Part shown: piece after piece, positions 42,402-51,214 of the stretch | Position numbering within the stretch: the stretch's first letter is position 1 | Layout of the letters: each line of letters starts with the position of its first letter | From: Shouchella clausii | GTDB lineage: Bacteria > Bacillota > Bacilli > Bacillales > Bacillaceae_D | Assembly: GCF_002250115.1 (NCBI RefSeq) | Contig: NZ_CP019985.1 | Location: 3,968,001-4,032,000, forward strand | Direction: 5' to 3' | Length of the DNA stretch: 64,000 nt | Translations under genes and position numbers: made by a program | The notes under the pieces: model-generated | Databases searched by the model: none | Told to the model about the DNA's origin: nothing | The model's input: only the letters and a program-made list of their open reading frames with translations

Positions 42402-43814
42402 TTATAACGGTAAAAAACGGGAGCCGGCGATACCGGGTTTTGTCATTTCTTTTGGATCAAGAATTTCATTCAACTCTTCCTCTGAAAGGATGCCCCGTTC
42501 AAGGCAAATTTCCCGGACCGGCCGCCCTGTTTCAATTGCTTCTTTAGCAACACGAGTAGCTACTTCATAGCCGACATGGGGATTGATTGCCGTTACAATA
42601 CCGACACTATGTTCTACAAGTTCCCGGCATCGTTCCACGTTAGCGGTAATGCCGGCAATAGCGTAATCTTTAAAGACGCGCATGCCGTTTTGTAGCACTG
42701 TTAATGATTGCAATAAATTAAAAACGAGTACTGGTTCCATCACGTTTAGTTCAAGTTGGCCCGCTTCTGAAGCAAGGCTGATCGTATGGTCATTGCCGAT
42801 AACTTGAAAAGAAAGCTGGTTAATGACTTCACACATGACCGGATTTACTTTTCCAGGCATGATCGATGAACCTGGCTGTCGCGGTGGCAAATTGATTTCA
42901 TTCAATCCCGTCCGCGGGCCCGAACTCATTAAACGTAAGTCATTTGCGATTTTTGATAAATTAATGGCTAAAATTTTCAACGAACTAGAAAGCTCCGTAT
43001 AGGCATCTGTATTTTGTGTGGCATCAACAAGGTCCTCCGCCGTTTTCAACGGTAAATCAGTCAAGTCAGCCAAATGTTTTGCGACTTTCTCAATGTATTC
43101 CGGTTTGGCGTTCAAACCAGTTCCTACAGCGGTTGCACCCATATTGATGTCGTGGAGGTGGTCTGCCGAACGGCTTACCCGTTTTAGATCACGGGCTAGC
43201 ACTCTGCGGTACGAGCCAAATTCCTGCCCTAGTCGAATAGGGACTGCATCTTGCAAGTGGGTCCGACCCATTTTTAAGACACTGTCAAATTCTTCGGCTT
43301 TCGCTTCCATTTCGTTGATCAATTGCTGCAATTCTTCCATCAAGCCCTTTGTCATATTTAAAGCGGCAATATGAATCGCCGTCGGAAATGAATCATTGGT
43401 AGACTGGGCCATGTTGACGTGTGTGTTTGGACTGACTTTTAAATAATCGCCTTTTTCGCCACCAAGAATTTCAATCGCCCTGTTAGCAATGACTTCGTTT
43501 GCGTTCATATTAAACGACGTGCCGGCGCCTCCTTGGATTGAATCGACAATAAAATGATCATTCAAACGCCCTTCAATCACTTCATCGCTTGCCTTGATAA
43601 TCGCTTCAGCAATGTGGGGGCGCAGTACGCCGACATCGCGGTTTGCAAGGGCAGCCGCTTTTTTCACATAGCCGAAAGCGCGAATAAGTTCAGGGTGGGG
43701 CGGATAGCCGGTAATCGGAAAATTATCCTTTGCCCGCAGCGATTGGATGCCATAATAAGCATGTTTCGGTACTTGTTTTTCTCCTAGTAAGTCTCGTTCA
43801 ACCCTGTACTCCAT
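42402..43814 (-). CDS. aspA: Aspartate ammonia-lyase
   Basis: This enzyme deaminates aspartate to fumarate. The 470-residue member of the fumarase/aspartase superfamily starts MEYRVERDLLGEKQVP. It has [42 protein letters not shown] and [18 protein letters not shown] (catalytic loop). The GxxTSxNMNxNEV and VNPVMxE variants separate it from FumC. It is a single gene near the thi operon, transcribed the same way but not obviously linked. Confidence 0.9.
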   Translation of the reverse strand: MEYRVERDLLGEKQVPKHAYYGIQSLRAKDNFPITGYPPHPELIRAFGYVKKAAALANRDVGVLRPHIAEAIIKASDEVIEGRLNDHFIVDSIQGGAGTSFNMNANEVIANRAIEILGGEKGDYLKVSPNTHVNMAQSTNDSFPTAIHIAALNMTKGLMEELQQLINEMEAKAEEFDSVLKMGRTHLQDAVPIRLGQEFGSYRRVLARDLKRVSRSADHLHDINMGATAVGTGLNAKPEYIEKVAKHLADLTDLPLKTAEDLVDATQNTDAYTELSSSLKILAINLSKIANDLRLMSSGPRTGLNEINLPPRQPGSSIMPGKVNPVMCEVINQLSFQVIGNDHTISLASEAGQLELNVMEPVLVFNLLQSLTVLQNGMRVFKDYAIAGITANVERCRELVEHSVGIVTAINPHVGYEVATRVAKEAIETGRPVREICLERGILSEEELNEILDPKEMTKPGIAGSRFLPL

Positions 43815-43837
43815 TTCATGCGACTCCTTTTACTCAT

Positions 43838-44809
43838 TCACTTTTTCCTAGCGTCTTCCTGTGTTGCTTTTGCCTGAATAGCAAGCCAAACAGCACCGTA
43901 AATCCCAGCGTCATTCCCTAAATGGGCCAATTTAATTTCAGCACTCTCGGAAACACGGGGCAACGCAAATTGCTTAAATACGATGCGAAGCGGGGCGAGC
44001 AAGCTTTCTTTCGCTTTAGAAACACCACCGCCGATAATAATTTTTGTCGGATTGAGCGCATTAGCCAAATTCGCTATTGCAAAACCAAGGTGAAAGGTTG
44101 CTTCGCTGACCACATCTTTAGCAAGTGCATCGCCAGCTTTAGCGGCATCGAAAATATCCTTTGTTGTTAACGCCCCTTCTCCAAAGCGATGCAAAGCACT
44201 ATCTTTATTTGTTGTTAACTTTTCCTTGGCCATCCGTAAAATGCCCGTTGCCGAAGATACCGTTTCCAGGCAGCCCGTTTTGCCGCAATTGCACGGTGCC
44301 CCACCTTCAGGGATGACTGTTATGTGGCCAATTTCGCCGCCCATTCCACTTGCGCCGTGGAGAATTTGTCCTCTTGTAATAATGCCACCGCCGACACCTG
44401 TACCAAGTGTGATAAACAATTCTTCTTCAGCGCCATCCCCTGCGCCGCGCCATTTCTCTCCAAGTGCTGCCAAATTGGCATCATTGTCGACGCGGACAAC
44501 CACTCCAAGGGCGCGTTCCAGCTCTTCTCTTAGTGGATAGTTGCGCCAGCCAATATTGACGGCATGGTGAATAAAACCAGTTTCCATTTCAATGAATCCT
44601 GGCGCACCTACTCCAGCCCCCAACAAGGTTGCATGTTGCGGCAGCCGGCTTTGAATGCTTGCGGCGATCTGGTCGACAATGTGTTTGCCGTTTTCGCTCA
44701 CGTCTGTGGGAATCTCCCATTTATCTTTTAACTCGCCTGTTTCCGTAAGAAACGCCAACTTTACGGTCGTTCCACCAATGTCAATTCCTGCATAGTAGAC
44801 CTCAGTCAT
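43838..44809 (-). CDS. glcK: Glucokinase (ROK family)
   Basis: This 323-residue ATP-dependent glucose kinase has IDIGGTTVKLAFL (phosphate), the sugar region GAPGFIEMETGFIHHAVN, DNDANLAALGEKW (catalytic Asp), TLGTGVGGGIITRG, the zinc motif CNCGKTGCLETVSS and the ADP region IIIGGGVSKAKESL. ATG at 44809 overlaps the yqgQ stop by 8 bases, as in the B. subtilis yqgQ-glcK pair. An upstream in-frame start at 44845 would lie inside yqgQ. Confidence 0.93.
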   Translation of the reverse strand: MTEVYYAGIDIGGTTVKLAFLTETGELKDKWEIPTDVSENGKHIVDQIAASIQSRLPQHATLLGAGVGAPGFIEMETGFIHHAVNIGWRNYPLREELERALGVVVRVDNDANLAALGEKWRGAGDGAEEELFITLGTGVGGGIITRGQILHGASGMGGEIGHITVIPEGGAPCNCGKTGCLETVSSATGILRMAKEKLTTNKDSALHRFGEGALTTKDIFDAAKAGDALAKDVVSEATFHLGFAIANLANALNPTKIIIGGGVSKAKESLLAPLRIVFKQFALPRVSESAEIKLAHLGNDAGIYGAVWLAIQAKATQEDARKK

Positions 44810-45014
44810 TTGCTCTCTCCCCCATTTTTGCCGCACGCTGTTCACGTTTTAATACAAGCATTGCTTGTTGGAATTCGACACGTTCGATTAGGCCAAGTCG
44901 ATGAAGTTCCTCCATTTCCATTTGCATCAACTGCATGTCTGCATCCAAATCCCTTGTATAAATGAAAGCGCCATATTGCTTTAACAACTGCTTGACTTCG
45001 AAAAGCGTTTTCAT
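44802..45014 (-). CDS. yqgQ: YqgQ family protein
   Basis: The 70-residue helical protein has the YqgQ pattern TLFEVKQLLKQYGAFIYTRD and MQLMQMEMEELHRLGLIE. Function unknown. It is always next to glucokinase in bacilli, and the stop here overlaps glcK, implying co-translation. Confidence 0.88.
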   Translation of the reverse strand: MKTLFEVKQLLKQYGAFIYTRDLDADMQLMQMEMEELHRLGLIERVEFQQAMLVLKREQRAAKMGERAND

Positions 45015-45032
45015 TGGCTCACCTCTAGCTTA

Positions 45033-45542
45033 TTATATCAGTTTCAGTACTGCAATAAAAAGAAATGAGATAAGAGGCAAGAATGCCGCAATGTAAACAT
45101 TTCGTAGCCAACCCAATATCGTATTATACAACAATACGCCTAAAAAAACGCTTCCTGTAAACAAAATTGCCATTCCTAATGTAAAAAACGTGCCGAACCC
45201 TGCCGTTCCCCATTGTACGCCCATCAAGAAAAACAGAATGGCAGCAATGAATCCGACTGGACTAACACCAGGACGATAACCGCAAGTAGGATGATATGAA
45301 CGGAACAAGGCGATGATAAACAAAAACGAGCACATGGCGATTACAATGTCCAAAAACCGCAAGCCAAGCCAATTTGGGCCAACCAGCGCGAGAAACATGC
45401 CGACATAAGCAAAAAAGAAAAAGCTAATGCTAGACACGGATAGCCCTAAAATAGGCGGGACAAATTTCATCGTGGCGACGATCCCGCCAATTGCGGCCCC
45501 CAACACAAACACAAAAGCGGCCACCATAAATGCAAACCCCAT
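45033..45542 (-). CDS. Hypothetical membrane protein (169 aa)
   Basis: Five hydrophobic segments dominate (for example FMVAAFVFVLGAAIGGIVA, ISFFFFAYVGMFLALVG, VGFIAAILFFLMGV, YIAAFLPLISFLFIAVLKL). A loop HPTCGYRPGVSP lies between helices. No family recognised. GAGGGG precedes ATG by 8 bases. It starts 18 bases upstream of yqgQ, so it probably heads a yqgQ-glcK transcript. An operator-like palindrome lies 20 bases upstream. Confidence 0.65.
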   Translation of the reverse strand: MGFAFMVAAFVFVLGAAIGGIVATMKFVPPILGLSVSSISFFFFAYVGMFLALVGPNWLGLRFLDIVIAMCSFLFIIALFRSYHPTCGYRPGVSPVGFIAAILFFLMGVQWGTAGFGTFFTLGMAILFTGSVFLGVLLYNTILGWLRNVYIAAFLPLISFLFIAVLKLI

Positions 45543-45561
45543 GTGATCAACCCCTCATGAA

Positions 45562-45576
45562 AATTGTTAAACAATT
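45562..45576. promoter_or_regulatory. Operator-like inverted repeat
   Basis: AATTGTT-A-AACAATT is a perfect repeat between the divergent membrane-protein and yueI genes. Its AT-rich form is common, so the call is weak. Confidence 0.3.
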
Positions 45577-45655
45577 GTACTACTATAGCTTATGTGCTTG
45601 GTTGAAAAATAAGGACATGAATGCCATGATGGAGATATAAAGAAGGAGTGGGAAA

Positions 45656-46051
45656 ATGGGAAGAGATGTAAACGACCTATTAGAAAAAGCGATTTATGGA
45701 AATCCAGAAACAAAACCAGCGGAACGCCGTTTGTTTTTGACGACAATTTTGGAAAGGGTCTATCTTGCATTAACGAAAAAGCAAGTCCAGGCTGCTCCAG
45801 TTTACAGGGAAGTCGAACAAACGATGGCTAAGGCTAACAACCTCCATCTGTTTTTAAATGGCAACCTGGCTTATAACGATTATGCGGCTTACATTAAAAT
45901 AGCCGTCAGCCAGAACGTTCCATACACGATTGTGAATCCGCCAACGCCGACACCCTTTGCCCTTGTTTTAGCTGACAAAAGCCAGCCAGTGCAAAAAGCA
46001 GACCGTTTTATAAAAGATGACTTGTATGAAATAGACATGGCTGCTGATTGA
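45656..46051 (+). CDS. YueI family (DUF1694) protein
   Basis: The 131-residue soluble protein fits YueI: DVNDLLEKAIYGNPETKPAERR, FLTTILERVYLALTK, then KANNLHLFLNGNLAY and QNVPYTIVNPPTPTPFALVL. Function is unknown; the fold resembles ribosomal L7Ae-like families. AAGGAG lies 7 bases before ATG. It converges with the spore-germination gene with 13 bases between. Confidence 0.8.
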   Translation: MGRDVNDLLEKAIYGNPETKPAERRLFLTTILERVYLALTKKQVQAAPVYREVEQTMAKANNLHLFLNGNLAYNDYAAYIKIAVSQNVPYTIVNPPTPTPFALVLADKSQPVQKADRFIKDDLYEIDMAAD

Positions 46052-46064
46052 AAACCCCGATTTG

Positions 46065-47519
46065 CTAACGGTCCGGATCTTGGGGATGAATAATGACTGG
46101 CCTGCGGTTTTTTACAGGCATTGGCACTCGAAAAACGACGTCTCGTAATGCTTTTGCATTAAAAGGAATAAATGGCCACATATAAGGAACATCCATCCCC
46201 TTTAAACGGACAAGCATCACTAACCAAATGGTCGAGGCAATCATAAGCCCTGGCAACTTAAAGGCGGCAGTAGCCACCAACAAAAGTACACGCATAAATC
46301 GGTTGGCAAGGGAAAGTTCATAACTAGGTGTTGCAAACGTACCGACAGCGGCAATCGCTAAGTAGAGGATCACTTCTGGGGAAAAGACACCGACTTGGAT
46401 GGCAATATCGCCAATCAATAAGGCTGCCACAAGCCCAAGCGCTTCTGCGACTGCATTCGGTGTATGAATCGACGCCATTCGCAACATTTCAATCCCTGCT
46501 TCTGCGATGACAAATTGGGCAAACAGTGGCAAGCTCCCCTTTTCTTCTGTGCCGATAAACGCCAAACTATCTGGCAATAAAAACGCATTTGTTGCGAATA
46601 AATACCATAACGGCAGCAAGAAGATCGACGAAAAAACAGCAGCGAATCTGACTAGCCTCAGCATTGCTCCTATGATTGGTTTTTGACGGTACTCCTCTGC
46701 ATGTTGAAGCAAGTGCCAGAAAGTAGTAGGTGTAATCATGACACTTGGCGACCCATCGACAAGAACGAGGACATGGCCCTCAAATAAATGGGTGGCACAT
46801 ACGTCTGGCCGTTCTGAATAACGCACAAGTGGATAAGGGTTGCTGCTTTCTTTAAAGATAAATTCTTCAATTGATTTATCTGCCATGGGTACACCATCGG
46901 TGTCAATTGCATCAAGGGCAGCGGTCATTTGCTCGACATAACGCTTATCAGCAATATCGCCAATGTACATTAAGGCTATATCTGTTTTAGAACGTCGCCC
47001 AACTTGCTTGAACACGACGCGCAGCGTCCGGTCACGAACTCTTCTGCGGATCAGAGCTGCGTTCATAACGAGCGTTTCGACAAGCCCGTCTCTCGAACCA
47101 CGAACAACTTGCTCTGTATCTGGCTCCTCCGGACTTCGAACAGGATACTCCCTCGTGTCAATCAGCAGGCAATAGTCAAGGCCTTCAACGAGCAAAGCCG
47201 CTGGCCCGGCCAACACTTGCTCTACGACTTGGTTCAAGTCTCTTTCGGTTTCAACTTCTGCATAAGGAATCCGGCTTTGCAGTAAGGCATCATATCGGTC
47301 TTGCAATTCATCTTCAGTCGTATGGGAAAGTTCCCGTTGGATTTGTGTCAGTGCGATATCTTTGGCAAAACCATCAACTAAAAAAAGCGCCATCCGTTTG
47401 TTTGCATGCCGCATTTCCAAACAAATCAAATCAAAGTTTTCTTCTACCGCCAATTCCTTTTTCAAAAAGGCAAGCCCATCTTCATAAGAGGTCAACTTTT
47501 GCTGCTTTTGGCCAGGCAT
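46065..47519 (-). CDS. GerA-family spore protein, SpoVAF-like
   Basis: The 484-residue protein has the two-part structure of the GerA family: a hydrophilic N-terminal domain (1-240) and a C-terminal membrane domain with about five helices. The segment HLFEGHVLVLVDGSPSVMIT, followed by PTTFWHLLQHAEEYRQKP, is the SpoVAF/GerAA signature, and it resembles SpoVAF more than receptor A subunits. SpoVAF works with the SpoVA channel and FigP in spore germination. Here it stands alone, without spoVA or gerB/gerC genes. ATG 47519 is 9 bases from AAAGG. Confidence 0.85.
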   Translation of the reverse strand: MPGQKQQKLTSYEDGLAFLKKELAVEENFDLICLEMRHANKRMALFLVDGFAKDIALTQIQRELSHTTEDELQDRYDALLQSRIPYAEVETERDLNQVVEQVLAGPAALLVEGLDYCLLIDTREYPVRSPEEPDTEQVVRGSRDGLVETLVMNAALIRRRVRDRTLRVVFKQVGRRSKTDIALMYIGDIADKRYVEQMTAALDAIDTDGVPMADKSIEEFIFKESSNPYPLVRYSERPDVCATHLFEGHVLVLVDGSPSVMITPTTFWHLLQHAEEYRQKPIIGAMLRLVRFAAVFSSIFLLPLWYLFATNAFLLPDSLAFIGTEEKGSLPLFAQFVIAEAGIEMLRMASIHTPNAVAEALGLVAALLIGDIAIQVGVFSPEVILYLAIAAVGTFATPSYELSLANRFMRVLLLVATAAFKLPGLMIASTIWLVMLVRLKGMDVPYMWPFIPFNAKALRDVVFRVPMPVKNRRPVIIHPQDPDR

Positions 47520-47610
47520 TCTTGTCACCCTTTCAATCGTCCAGTCCTTTTACATAGCTTGGCTTTCCTTTCCAAAAATATGTGAGTCAACGTCAGTAAA
47601 AACGAACAGC

Positions 47611-47640
47611 AAAAAAAGCCAGTCAAATACTCAACTGGCT
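47611..47640 (-). terminator. Terminator after gluP
   Basis: AGCCAGT and ACTGGCT pair around a 9-base loop, with a run of seven T on the minus strand. It lies about 30 bases past the rhomboid gene. Confidence 0.85.
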
Positions 47641-47671
47641 GCTTGACAGCACACTGACTTCCTACTAAGTG

Positions 47672-49243
47672 CTAGTGCTGTTGCTGTTCAATTTCTTCCT
47701 GCACTTCTCGATAACGATCGATTTCTACATCTGGATGTTCGTCTTGCTCTCCTTGTTTAATCGCCTCTTCCACCGCCTTCTGAGCTTGCTCAATTTCCCC
47801 TTGCTGCCAATAAATAAGGGCCAGATTAAACCACGCTTGATGGAAGTGGCGATTTTCAGAAGTGACAAATTCCAGCTTCTCCTGTGCGGCCTTATCTTTG
47901 CCGTCTTGCATATCCAAATACGCTTGCAAAAACAGCAGCTCTACATGCTCACTATCTTGTTCAAGCCCTTCTGCCACAAGAGGCCGTGCTTCCTCCCAAT
48001 TCCCTTGCTGAAACAGGCGATTTGCTTCTAGCGCGGCCATATCTGGGTTGACTGTCCCTGCGGCCGACTGATAGCCAAAAAACAGCAAACTAGCTGCCAG
48101 GACGATATAACCTGCCAGTGCAGATAAGGACCATAGCACATTTGTTTTTCTTGTTTCCTTTGGCATACGTACAGCTGCAGCTGCCAAAAAACCACCGACT
48201 AAGCCGCCGCCATGGGCGCCTATGTCAATTCCAGGAACAATAAAACCAAGGAAAAAGTTAATGATCAATAGCACGATCACACTGCGGCCCAGTGTGCGAA
48301 AAAACAAAGAAGGCTGTTTAATGCCGAAATAGAGCAAAGCGCCAAAACAGCCGAATAATGCCCCTGACGCACCTGCTGACAAAGAGTCTGTGAAAGCAAA
48401 GCTAACGGCAGACCCAAATAAGCCAGCCATGAAATAAATGACCAAAAACCGTATCGAACCAAAAAGTTGCTCCACTGCACTGCCTAAAAAGTAAAGCGCC
48501 ATGCCGTTCATCAACAAATGGAAAAAGCCAATGTGCAAAAACATCGCTGAAAATAGACGCCACCACTCGCCCTCTACAATGAGTGGATTGTATTTTGCGC
48601 CAAAGTCAATTAACGTTTCAATGTTGGTGCTTCCTCCATTTGCTTCAAGGACGCTATACATAATTAATATCGAAATTAACAGCGCATAGATCACTCGAGG
48701 TTTTCCAAAAAACAACGTTTGCCGTTCTTTTGTCTGGCGGCCAACGGTCGTGCGTTTTACGTTTTCGTGAATCCGCAAAATCTCCTGTTCCATCGCCTCG
48801 TGAGAATCCAATGGCTCAAACGGTGGCAGCCCGTCATTCTCCAATGTTTGTTCAGTGATCTCATTGTATGTATCCGTATCTGTATGCAAGGCAATGTTGC
48901 GAATTTTTCCTTTTCGGTTGCCGATCGTAAAAGGCTCCATCGTTTCTTCCCATGAATCAACAGGAGGCAAGCTCATCACATAGACGTTTTCTCCTTGAAT
49001 TTCCCAAACGCCAAGCTGTTTATAAATCGTGTTAAATTGTTGCTTGGCATGGCCGATATCCCGTTTCAGGCGATTCGCCCAATCGACTTCAGAGAGCACA
49101 ATGCGAATAACACGCCGCGGTTTCACGGTATCGTCTTCTAGCCATACTTGCGTATTGTATAGCGCAAGCACGCGGAACTGTTTCTTTAATGCATAATGCT
49201 CCACGATTTTCCAGAAAAAATAGCGGTGTACAACCGTATCCAA
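47672..49243 (-). CDS. gluP: Rhomboid intramembrane protease GluP (YqgP)
   Basis: The 523-residue protein has a cytoplasmic N-terminal domain (1-170). A rhomboid core of about seven helices (175-385) carries the catalytic Ser in SAGASGALFGCFGALL and His in IDIGAHGGGLVGGFLAAA, plus the WWRLFSAMFLHIGFFHLLMN segment. The C-terminus has TPR-like repeats (430-510). B. subtilis GluP cleaves membrane proteins and aids removal of the magnesium transporter MgtE by FtsH. The start TTG at 49243 follows AAGGAGG with 8-base spacing. It keeps the yqgP position near yqgQ and glcK. Confidence 0.9.
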   Translation of the reverse strand: MDTVVHRYFFWKIVEHYALKKQFRVLALYNTQVWLEDDTVKPRRVIRIVLSEVDWANRLKRDIGHAKQQFNTIYKQLGVWEIQGENVYVMSLPPVDSWEETMEPFTIGNRKGKIRNIALHTDTDTYNEITEQTLENDGLPPFEPLDSHEAMEQEILRIHENVKRTTVGRQTKERQTLFFGKPRVIYALLISILIMYSVLEANGGSTNIETLIDFGAKYNPLIVEGEWWRLFSAMFLHIGFFHLLMNGMALYFLGSAVEQLFGSIRFLVIYFMAGLFGSAVSFAFTDSLSAGASGALFGCFGALLYFGIKQPSLFFRTLGRSVIVLLIINFFLGFIVPGIDIGAHGGGLVGGFLAAAAVRMPKETRKTNVLWSLSALAGYIVLAASLLFFGYQSAAGTVNPDMAALEANRLFQQGNWEEARPLVAEGLEQDSEHVELLFLQAYLDMQDGKDKAAQEKLEFVTSENRHFHQAWFNLALIYWQQGEIEQAQKAVEEAIKQGEQDEHPDVEIDRYREVQEEIEQQQH

Positions 49244-49305
49244 GCCTAATTCCTCCTTATTTCTGCCAGTTCTTTTATTATAACAAGTTTGCCTAAAAAG
49301 AAACG

Positions 49306-49336
49306 AAAGAAAAGTCCTGACAACATCAGAACTTTT
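49306..49336 (-). terminator. Terminator of the 71-residue gene
   Basis: AAAGTTCTGA and TCAGGACTTT pair on the minus strand, followed by TCTTTCGTTTC. The stem includes the last codons of the small gene at 49326-49541. Confidence 0.65.
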
Positions 49337-49541
49337 CTTTGTATAATTCCGTCGGCTCAGCTGGTCGATTAAAGAGAGTAGGCATAAACCGGTTACGAAC
49401 AAATGGCATTCTTAACACCGCCCTAACGGCCAGCCGCCTGAGCAGTGGTTGGCGCAAAAACGCATTTAACAGCCGATATCGGTATTTACAAATAGCAAGA
49501 ATGGCAATAAACGTCGAGACAGCGACTAACACTTGACGCAT
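49326..49541 (-). CDS. Small membrane protein (71 aa)
   Basis: One N-terminal helix (VLVAVSTFIAILAIC) is followed by a strongly basic stretch (KYRYRLLNAFLRQPLLRRLA) and a charged tail. GGAGG lies 6 bases before ATG. No family recognised. It lies between nhaC and gluP with its own terminator. Confidence 0.65.
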   Translation of the reverse strand: MRQVLVAVSTFIAILAICKYRYRLLNAFLRQPLLRRLAVRAVLRMPFVRNRFMPTLFNRPAEPTELYKEKF

Positions 49542-49572
49542 AACGTCACCTCCACTCTTACTATACCGACTT

Positions 49573-50949
49573 TTATTTGTTTTTATCCAAAGGAGCTATG
49601 CCGATTCCTAAATAGCCAAAGGCAACCGTAAGTAGTGGAGATAAAATAAGGAAAAAAGCAAAAGGGGCATATTCAAGCACAGATACACCAAGTGTTTGCG
49701 CAAAAAAAGCGCCGCTCACCCCCCATGGAATAAGGGGATTGACAAGTGTACCCGCATCTTCAAGCGTCCGCGACAAATTTTTCGGAGCAAGCCCTGCCTG
49801 TTCATAATAACGTTTGAAAAAACTGCCTGGTAGTAAAATTGATAAATATTGTTCCCCCGTTACAGCATTAGTGCCGATCGAGGCTAACGCTGTTGAAGCA
49901 ATTAAATGCCCCCTCTTCGCCAATAGCTTTTTCATGTTTGCAAACAATGCTTCAATAAAACCGATGTGTTGAATCACACCGCCTAAAGCAAGCGCCAGCA
50001 ACACTAATGAGACGGACCACATCATCGATTGAATTCCGCCAGCATTAAGAATGCCGTCAAGTAGTTCATTGCCAGTCGTTCCCTCGAAGCCCGACTGCAA
50101 TACGGTTAACATATAAGCCAGTGACGACTCTTGCTGAACCACGACAGTCAGCAACAAGCCTGAGACAATCCCAGCGACTAAAACAGGCAGCACTGGCAAC
50201 CGCAGCATCGCCAACAGAACAACGAGCAAAGGCGATAGCAACGTGAGCCAGCTAATCGTAAACGACGCCTTTAACGCTTCTAAGAGTCCAGCAAGGTCAG
50301 ACGGCTCTCCGCTTTGTTGCCCGCCGATTATAAAAAACAACAAATAAGTGATGAAAAGCGCTGGTACGGTCGTCCACATTAAATGCTTAATATGGGCAAA
50401 AAGCTGTTCACCGGCCACTGCAGGTGCAAAGTTGGTTGTATCAGATAAAGGCGACATTTTATCGCCGAAACAGGCTCCACAAACAACTGCTCCAGCAGTG
50501 AGTGGAGCTGGCACGCCCAAGGCAAGGCCGACGCCCATAATTGCCACACCAACTGAGCCAACAGTCGTAAACGCGCTTCCTGTAAAAGTGGAAACGAGAA
50601 TGCAGACGGTTAAAGCGCTAATGGCAAACCATTCGGGCGTCAACAACTGCACTCCAAAATACAATAACGTTGGAACTGTTCCGCTCATCATCCATACGGC
50701 GATGACTGCCCCGACAAGCATCAAGATCAATAATGGGGCAACTCCCCCTTGTATGCCTTTAATAAGCGCCCCTTCTAATGATTTATAAGAGAAGCCCAAC
50801 AGCCGACCCCAAATGGTTGTCACAATAAGCGCCAACAAAATCGGAAGATGGGGATCAATTTTAAGGAAGAACATGCAACCGCCTAATAGAGCGATAAAAA
50901 AGAGCAAAAAGATTATAACCATTGATAAGCTAGGTTTCTTTTCCATCAT
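49573..50949 (-). CDS. nhaC: Na+/H+ antiporter, NhaC family
   Basis: The protein of about 458 residues has 11-12 membrane helices and NhaC-type motifs: GAVIAVWMMSGTVPTLLYFG, STFTGSAFTTVGSVGVA, CGACFGDKMSPLSDTTNFAPA and GTNAVTGEQYLSILLPG. It exchanges internal Na+ for external H+, which suits life at high pH. Start uncertain: ATG at 50949 is about 11 bases from AAAAGGA; GTG at 50955 is about 5 bases away. The Na+ channel homologue at 14102 could supply re-entry of sodium. Confidence 0.88.
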   Translation of the reverse strand: MMEKKPSLSMVIIFLLFFIALLGGCMFFLKIDPHLPILLALIVTTIWGRLLGFSYKSLEGALIKGIQGGVAPLLILMLVGAVIAVWMMSGTVPTLLYFGVQLLTPEWFAISALTVCILVSTFTGSAFTTVGSVGVAIMGVGLALGVPAPLTAGAVVCGACFGDKMSPLSDTTNFAPAVAGEQLFAHIKHLMWTTVPALFITYLLFFIIGGQQSGEPSDLAGLLEALKASFTISWLTLLSPLLVVLLAMLRLPVLPVLVAGIVSGLLLTVVVQQESSLAYMLTVLQSGFEGTTGNELLDGILNAGGIQSMMWSVSLVLLALALGGVIQHIGFIEALFANMKKLLAKRGHLIASTALASIGTNAVTGEQYLSILLPGSFFKRYYEQAGLAPKNLSRTLEDAGTLVNPLIPWGVSGAFFAQTLGVSVLEYAPFAFFLILSPLLTVAFGYLGIGIAPLDKNK

Positions 50950-51214
50950 AAACACCGAAGTCCTTTTCTTCATTCTATGACACTTTACCGCGTCGGTGCG
51001 AATTAGCAACAACTTCTGCTAGCTTAAATGCGTTCCTTTTTTTCGTCAAGCCCCAACAACCATTTACGATTATGCAAAGTCCTAGAGCAGCTGCCTGTTA
51101 TAGTGAATATTTTTTTAGGGTAGGCTAAGTGTCTTGAATTTGAATGGCACGAAACAAGAAAGAACGACACGGGCGCTTCGGTTTTAGCTGTATATTCTTT
51201 ATCCAGCCGACTTT

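Noticed and set aside
42402-43814. Second fumarase
   Set aside because: The GAGTSFNMNANEV and VNPVMCE segments are those of aspartase, not fumarase.
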